33,373 bases of DNA from a virus, in IMG/VR virus record IMGVR_UViG_3300025809_000064, positions 1-33,373 of that record, one strand, 5' to 3'. The notes under the pieces are model-generated. The model was not told where the DNA came from. It did not search any database and worked only from the letters and a program-made list of their open reading frames with translations. Positions 29,259 to 33,373 of this stretch are shown piece by piece. Position 1 is the first letter of the stretch. Each line of letters begins with the position of its first letter. Both the position numbers and the translations under genes were made by a program.

Positions 29259-30074
29259 ATGGCAACACTAATTGACGAGCGTCAACCTTTAGACGACACA
29301 ACTGAAACTGAAAGCGTAACGGACATAACTAAACAAGAGCCTCCAGTAGAGCAACCTCTTGTAGATGAACAACCTACACAGGAACTTGAAGAACAGGAAC
29401 TTCCTGATAAATACAAAGGTAAGAGCACAGCGGATATAGTGCGAATGCACCAAGAAGCTGAAAAACTCTTAGGTAAACAAAGTTCTGAAGTAGGTGAGTT
29501 ACGTAAAGTTGTTGATGACTATATACAGACACAACTCTCAAACCCAGAAGCACCGCAACAAACTTCTGAAGACGAAGTAGATTTTTTCTCTGATCCCGAC
29601 AAGGCAGTCGAAAGAGCTATTAATAATCATCCTAAGATTAAAGAAGCAGAGCAAGTATCTGCTCAATACAAACAAAATGCGGCTATGACCGAACTACAAA
29701 ACAGACATCCTGATATGAAGGATATTCTGGAAGACGGTAAGTTCGTAGATTGGATCAAAGGATCAAAGATTAGAACACAGCTTTTTGCACAAGCAGATCA
29801 GCAGTATGATTATGAGGCCGCAGATGAGCTTTTCAGTAACTGGAAGGAACGTCAGCAAGTTGTAGACCAAACTGCCGCTAATGAGAAACAACAACGCAAA
29901 GACACTATTAAGGCCGCATCCACAGGAAATGTTAGAGGAAGCGGAGAGCAGTCAGCCAAGAAAATCTACAGGCGTTCAGACATTATTAAACTTATGAAGG
30001 ACGATCCTGAACGATATATGTCATTATCCGATGAGATTATGCTAGCTTATCAAGAAGGGAGAGTCCGACACTAA
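29259..30074 (+). CDS. Capsid scaffolding protein
   Basis: 271 residues, very acidic and Gln/Glu-rich at the start (ITKQEPPVEQPLVDEQPTQE), then LPDKYKGKSTADIVRMHQEA and long helices (EKLLGKQSSEVGELRKVVDD). The basic C-terminal part (SAKKIYRRSDIIKLMKDDPE) would bind the capsid protein. It lies immediately before the major capsid gene, as in other podoviruses. It guides prohead assembly and leaves before DNA fills the head. Confidence 0.86.
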   Translation: MATLIDERQPLDDTTETESVTDITKQEPPVEQPLVDEQPTQELEEQELPDKYKGKSTADIVRMHQEAEKLLGKQSSEVGELRKVVDDYIQTQLSNPEAPQQTSEDEVDFFSDPDKAVERAINNHPKIKEAEQVSAQYKQNAAMTELQNRHPDMKDILEDGKFVDWIKGSKIRTQLFAQADQQYDYEAADELFSNWKERQQVVDQTAANEKQQRKDTIKAASTGNVRGSGEQSAKKIYRRSDIIKLMKDDPERYMSLSDEIMLAYQEGRVRH

Positions 30075-30099
30075 TTAATTTTATTTAAGGACTTGTATT

Positions 30100-31053
30100 A
30101 TGGCTACATCAACTTACCCCGCCATGGGCGGAGCAGTAGACAACACTAGCGCGGCTACTTTTATTCCAGAGATTTGGAGTGACGAAGTAATTGCGGCTTA
30201 TCAATCTAACCTAGTATTGGCTAACCTAGTCAAAAAAATGAGCATGACAGGCAAGAAAGGTGATACTATTCACGTTCCTAAGCCTACTCGCGGCTCTGCA
30301 AATGCTAAGGCAGAAAACACCGCTGTAACTATTCAGAATGCTACTGAGAGCGAAATCCAGATTTCAATCAACAAGCACTTTGAATACTCTCGTCTTATTG
30401 AAGACATTACTGAAGCACAAGCTCTAGCTTCTCTACGTCAGTTCTACACTGGTGACGCAGGTTATGCTTTAGCCAAGCAAGTTGATAACGACTTGTTTAA
30501 CCTAGGTAAGTCTCTAGGTAATGGTGATGGATCAGATTGGACTCATAGCACTGTTTATAACTTTGCAGGTGGTTCTGGTATTGAAGCTTACGCTGTAGAT
30601 TCAGTAGCTTCCACTGACGTATTTAACGATGCAGGTTTCCGTGCCGCTATTCAGGTATTGGACGATGCTGATGTTCCTATGGACAACCGATGTTTTGTTG
30701 TTCCTCCTTCCCTACGTAACGCTATTATGGGCGTTGATCGCTACATGTCTTCTGACTTTGTAGACGGACGAGGTGTACGTAACGGTCAGATTGGAAACCT
30801 ATACGGTGTTGACGTATTTGTTTCTAGTAACTGCCCAATCATCGAAACCGCTTCCGCTAACTCAGCAGGTGGAGATGTTAAAGCCGCTTTGTTACTTCAC
30901 AAGGACGCTATGGTTCTTGCTGAACAGCAGGGTGTACGTTCTCAGACTCAGTATAAGCAAGAGTTCCTTGGTACTCTGTATACTGCTGACACTTTATACG
31001 GTACGCAAGTAATGCGTCCTGAAGCAGGTGTTGTATTGGCTGTAAACGGCTAA
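30100..31053 (+). CDS. Major capsid protein
   Basis: 317 residues. Start MATSTYPAMGGAVDNTSAAT, then FIPEIWSDEVIAAYQSNLVL, GKKGDTIHVPKPTRGSANAK, INKHFEYSRLIEDITEAQA and a C-terminal TADTLYGTQVMRPEAGVVLA: the usual pattern of T7-type/marine podovirus capsid proteins with the HK97 fold. AAGGA precedes the ATG. A terminator follows directly, so a distinct capsid transcript is expected from the promoter at 28595. Confidence 0.95.
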   Translation: MATSTYPAMGGAVDNTSAATFIPEIWSDEVIAAYQSNLVLANLVKKMSMTGKKGDTIHVPKPTRGSANAKAENTAVTIQNATESEIQISINKHFEYSRLIEDITEAQALASLRQFYTGDAGYALAKQVDNDLFNLGKSLGNGDGSDWTHSTVYNFAGGSGIEAYAVDSVASTDVFNDAGFRAAIQVLDDADVPMDNRCFVVPPSLRNAIMGVDRYMSSDFVDGRGVRNGQIGNLYGVDVFVSSNCPIIETASANSAGGDVKAALLLHKDAMVLAEQQGVRSQTQYKQEFLGTLYTADTLYGTQVMRPEAGVVLAVNG

Positions 31054-31064
31054 GTAAGAAAACT

Positions 31065-31102
31065 AGGGACTCCTCTTTTATAGGGGAGTCTCTTTTTATT
31101 TT
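31065..31102 (+). terminator. Rho-independent terminator after the capsid gene
   Basis: AGGGACTCCTC (31065-31075) pairs with GGGGAGTCTCT (31083-31093) over 11 bp including two G-U pairs; the loop is 7 bases, and a T-rich run follows (to 31102). It would limit readthrough from capsid to tail genes. Confidence 0.88.
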
Positions 31103-31119
31103 ATTCAATAGAGGCGCTT

Positions 31120-31515
31120 ATGGCTATATTTAGAGGCACAGGTGGTTCGGGTACTTCCACTAGTCTAGGCCAACTAGACGAAATAACTCAACAAGCCCTC
31201 ATTGCTACAACTAAAGCAACCGAAGCCTCCCAAAGTGCTACCTCTGCTCTTAATGCTTTTGATAGTTTTGATGATACGTATTTAGGTGCTAAATCTACCG
31301 CTCCTTCAGCAGACAATGACGGAGATTCTTTATCTTTAGGTAGTCTTTACTTTGATACTTCTCAAGATGTTTTACGTGTTTATACAGGATCAGGTTGGTC
31401 AAGCGTGACTTCAAGTGGACAGTATTTACCTCTTTCTGGAGGAACCTTAACGGGCGATTTAAGTTTAAGCAATAATTCATTTAATAATTTTCTAATTGAT
31501 GCAGGAAATTTTTAA
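31120..31515 (+). CDS. Short fibre-associated virion protein
   Basis: 131 residues: MAIFRGTGGSGTSTSLGQLD, an Ala/Thr-rich helix (QALIATTKATEASQSATSAL), then DSLSLGSLYFDTSQDVLRVY and GQYLPLSGGTLTGDLSLSNN. The LPLSGGTLTG phrase recurs in the two fibre genes downstream. The N-terminus is of the virion-attachment kind seen in marine podovirus fibres, but the gene stops soon after the shaft motif. It may link fibres to the tail. Confidence 0.75.
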   Translation: MAIFRGTGGSGTSTSLGQLDEITQQALIATTKATEASQSATSALNAFDSFDDTYLGAKSTAPSADNDGDSLSLGSLYFDTSQDVLRVYTGSGWSSVTSSGQYLPLSGGTLTGDLSLSNNSFNNFLIDAGNF

Positions 31516-31536
31516 TAAAAATAGGGATTTAAGACA

Positions 31537-33153
31537 ATGGCACAAACAATCAAAATCAAAAGAAGTTCGTCTACTACAGCGCCAACAAGCTTGGCCTCTG
31601 GTGAGTTAGCTTATAGTACTAAAACAGGTGTTCAAAAACTTTATTACGGTGACGGTACAGATGTTCTTGCCATTGGTGGTAAATCATACACAGACAAGTT
31701 AGACGGTATTGAAGCAGGGGCAACCGCAGATCAGACGGACGCACAGATCAGAGCCGCTGTTGAAGCCGCTTCAAATTCTAATGTTTTTACTGACGCAGAC
31801 CACACCAAGCTAGACCTCATTGGTGCGGCCAACGGAACCAATGCCGCAGATGCAAGTGTTGTAGCCTCTGCAAATAACTTAGGAGTTATTAGGATTGGCG
31901 ATGGCCTTTCTATAGCCGCTAATGGAGAAGTATCTGCTGATGAAGTAACAAGTACTTCTGTCACAAACGCAGGCGCTTTAATGGATTCTGAGGTAACTAA
32001 TCTTGCACAGGTAAAGGCGTTTTCTTCAGCAGACTATGCTACAGCGGCACAAGGTACACTCGCTACAAACGCACTGCCCAAGTCAGGAGGAACCTTAACT
32101 GGAAATTTATCTTTTGGTGATAATGTCAAAGCGCAATTTGGTGCTAGTAATGACCTCCAGATTTACCATGACAGCAACAACTCCATAATCAAAGACGCAG
32201 GTTCTGGGGTGTTGCGGTATACAAGTAGCAGTTCTTCAGCCGCAGGGGTTGTATTTGAAATAGAAAACACAGATACGGATGCGGCCTCTGGCTCCTTTAT
32301 ACATTTCAAAGACTCATCGGGATTAGACCCTTGTAAAATAGGTGCTGTAGGTTCTAGCTTTTTTGTAATGAGTCCTACAAATGAATACATGATTAAAGCT
32401 AACAGCAATTCTGATGTAGAACTTTATCATGATAATGTTAAAAAGCTTGAAACGACTACTGACGGAATCGCAGTTAGCGGCGACATAGCATTGGGCGACA
32501 ATAACAAAGTTCAATTTGGTAACGCTGTTGGTGGGGACTTACAGATTTATCACAATGGGTCAGCCTCCTACATAAGTGAAGTTGGTACTGGCAATTTAAA
32601 GATAATGGGCAGTAATCTTGAAATGAAAAGTACGTCTGATGAGATGTATTTAGATGCTACTCAAGATGGAGTCTTAAGGCTATATTGTGACAACCAAATT
32701 CGGCTAACAACGACAGGTACTGGTGTAACTGTCTCAGGCGATTTAAAAATAAACAATACAACTCTTGAGAACAGTCTTGAGACAGGTCACATTTACGCTC
32801 CTGAGGTTTTAGTTATTGACCCTGCTTCTCATTCTGCAAATACAGGAAAGGTAGTTATTGATGGTGACCTTGAGGTCAAGGGCGTAACTACAACGATTGA
32901 CTCTACTACAGTAAAAATCGCTGATAACTATATTCAACTTAATACTGACCAAGATGAAAATAGCGCACCTCCTACTACTATGTTTTGCGGTATTCAAGTG
33001 GATCGTGGTAGCGAACAGTATGACTCAGGAATTTACTGGGTTGAGTCCTCCGATGAGTGGGTTGTAAACACTGGTGGTGCAGGTATTAACCGTTTGATTC
33101 ACGACAGTAATTTTGAAGCCAAATATCCAACACTTGATGGCGGCACGTTCTAG
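31537..33153 (+). CDS. Tail fibre protein
   Basis: 538 residues. The N-terminus (MAQTIKIKRSSSTTAPTSLA, GELAYSTKTGVQKLYYGDG) is shared with the gene at 33195. The shaft has repeats typical of marine phage fibres: KSGGTLTGNLSFGDNVKAQF, DLQIYHDSNNSIIKDAG and later DLQIYHNGSASYISEVG; VSGDIALGDNNKVQFGN and VSGDLKINN. The end (GINRLIHDSNFEAKYPTLDG) has no S74 domain, so this fibre does not self-cleave. Likely host recognition. Confidence 0.88.
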   Translation: MAQTIKIKRSSSTTAPTSLASGELAYSTKTGVQKLYYGDGTDVLAIGGKSYTDKLDGIEAGATADQTDAQIRAAVEAASNSNVFTDADHTKLDLIGAANGTNAADASVVASANNLGVIRIGDGLSIAANGEVSADEVTSTSVTNAGALMDSEVTNLAQVKAFSSADYATAAQGTLATNALPKSGGTLTGNLSFGDNVKAQFGASNDLQIYHDSNNSIIKDAGSGVLRYTSSSSSAAGVVFEIENTDTDAASGSFIHFKDSSGLDPCKIGAVGSSFFVMSPTNEYMIKANSNSDVELYHDNVKKLETTTDGIAVSGDIALGDNNKVQFGNAVGGDLQIYHNGSASYISEVGTGNLKIMGSNLEMKSTSDEMYLDATQDGVLRLYCDNQIRLTTTGTGVTVSGDLKINNTTLENSLETGHIYAPEVLVIDPASHSANTGKVVIDGDLEVKGVTTTIDSTTVKIADNYIQLNTDQDENSAPPTTMFCGIQVDRGSEQYDSGIYWVESSDEWVVNTGGAGINRLIHDSNFEAKYPTLDGGTF

Positions 33154-33194
33154 TAAATAAATCTCTAGCGTATATACGCATATAGGAGAGCCAT

Positions 33195-33373
33195 ATGGCA
33201 CAAACGATTAAGTTAAAAAGATCAGCGACCACAGGAAATGCGCCTACAGCTTCCCAATTAGCTTTGGGCGAGTTAGGTATAAACACGACTGATGGAAAGT
33301 TATTTCTAAAGAAAAGCGTTAGTGGCACTGAGTCTATAGTAGAAGTCGGTGGCCTACCCCTATCTGGCGGCAC
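33195..33373 (+). CDS. Tail fibre protein, N-terminal part (3' partial)
   Basis: ATG with AGGAGA 7 bases upstream; 59 codons to the window end. MAQTIKLKRSATTGNAPTAS is a paralogue of the preceding fibre's start, and LGELGINTTDGKLFLKKS resembles the collar fibre's module. It stops inside the repeated phrase LPLSGGT. It is probably the 5' part of the gene whose 3' end fills positions 1-1359, but the two parts do not join in frame (stop 12 codons after a direct join), so sequence is missing. The 41-base gap before it holds a perfect 12-bp palindrome (GCGTATATACGC, 33168-33179). Confidence 0.85.
   Translation, partial: MAQTIKLKRSATTGNAPTASQLALGELGINTTDGKLFLKKSVSGTESIVEVGGLPLSGG

Noticed and set aside
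1-33373. tRNA genes, CRISPR arrays, insertion sequences, integrase or att sites
   Set aside because: Intergenic stretches are short and none shows a cloverleaf, spaced repeats with spacers, terminal inverted repeats with transposase, or an integrase gene.

Overview
The window is most of the genome of a lytic, T7-like short-tailed bacteriophage (podovirus), very probably from a marine bacterium. The evidence is a T7-type replication set (family A polymerase, primase-helicase, SSB, endonuclease I), a T7-type virion set (portal, scaffold, capsid, gp11/gp12-like tail proteins, three large internal virion proteins), a B12-dependent ribonucleotide reductase and several small families that I associate with marine phage contigs. 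No integrase, repressor or phage RNA polymerase is seen. Two promoters match the host sigma-70 consensus almost perfectly, so host RNA polymerase probably transcribes the whole genome. The gene content is reminiscent of cobavirus/Zobellviridae-like phages, but I cannot test that placement from sequence alone.

Layout. Two long blocks diverge from a 0.94-kb non-coding region at about 22.73-23.67 kb and converge on a bidirectional terminator at about 10.84 kb. Leftward (minus strand), 22.7 to 19.15 kb holds about twelve small, tightly overlapping early genes, mostly of unknown function. After an internal promoter near 19.1 kb come SSB, primase-helicase, DNA polymerase, a GIY-YIG nuclease, a PD-(D/E)XK nuclease, endonuclease I, a DUF3310-type protein and ribonucleotide reductase. 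Rightward (plus strand), 23.67 kb to the window end holds terminase small subunit, M15 endolysin, terminase large subunit, portal, small basic and coiled-coil proteins, scaffold, major capsid protein and tail fibres. The block appears to continue from the left end of the window: S74 fibre, small membrane/lysis genes, collar-type fibre, 3-TM holin, tail tube genes and internal virion proteins, ending at 10.83 kb.

The two window ends both lie inside a tail-fibre gene (a 5' part at the right end, a 3' part at the left end), but they do not join in frame. The simplest reading is a circularly permuted or concatemeric genome opened inside one fibre gene, with an unknown stretch missing.

The most interesting region is the divergent intergenic one. 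It has four perfect DnaA boxes and one degenerate box, mostly on a 22-bp period, followed by AT-rich repeats, a perfect sigma-70 promoter, and a symmetrical array made of an 18-bp direct repeat, a 16-bp palindrome and the 18-bp repeat again. A related motif recurs in the leader of the SSB operon. This looks like a host-DnaA-dependent origin combined with a shared regulatory switch for the two transcription blocks.
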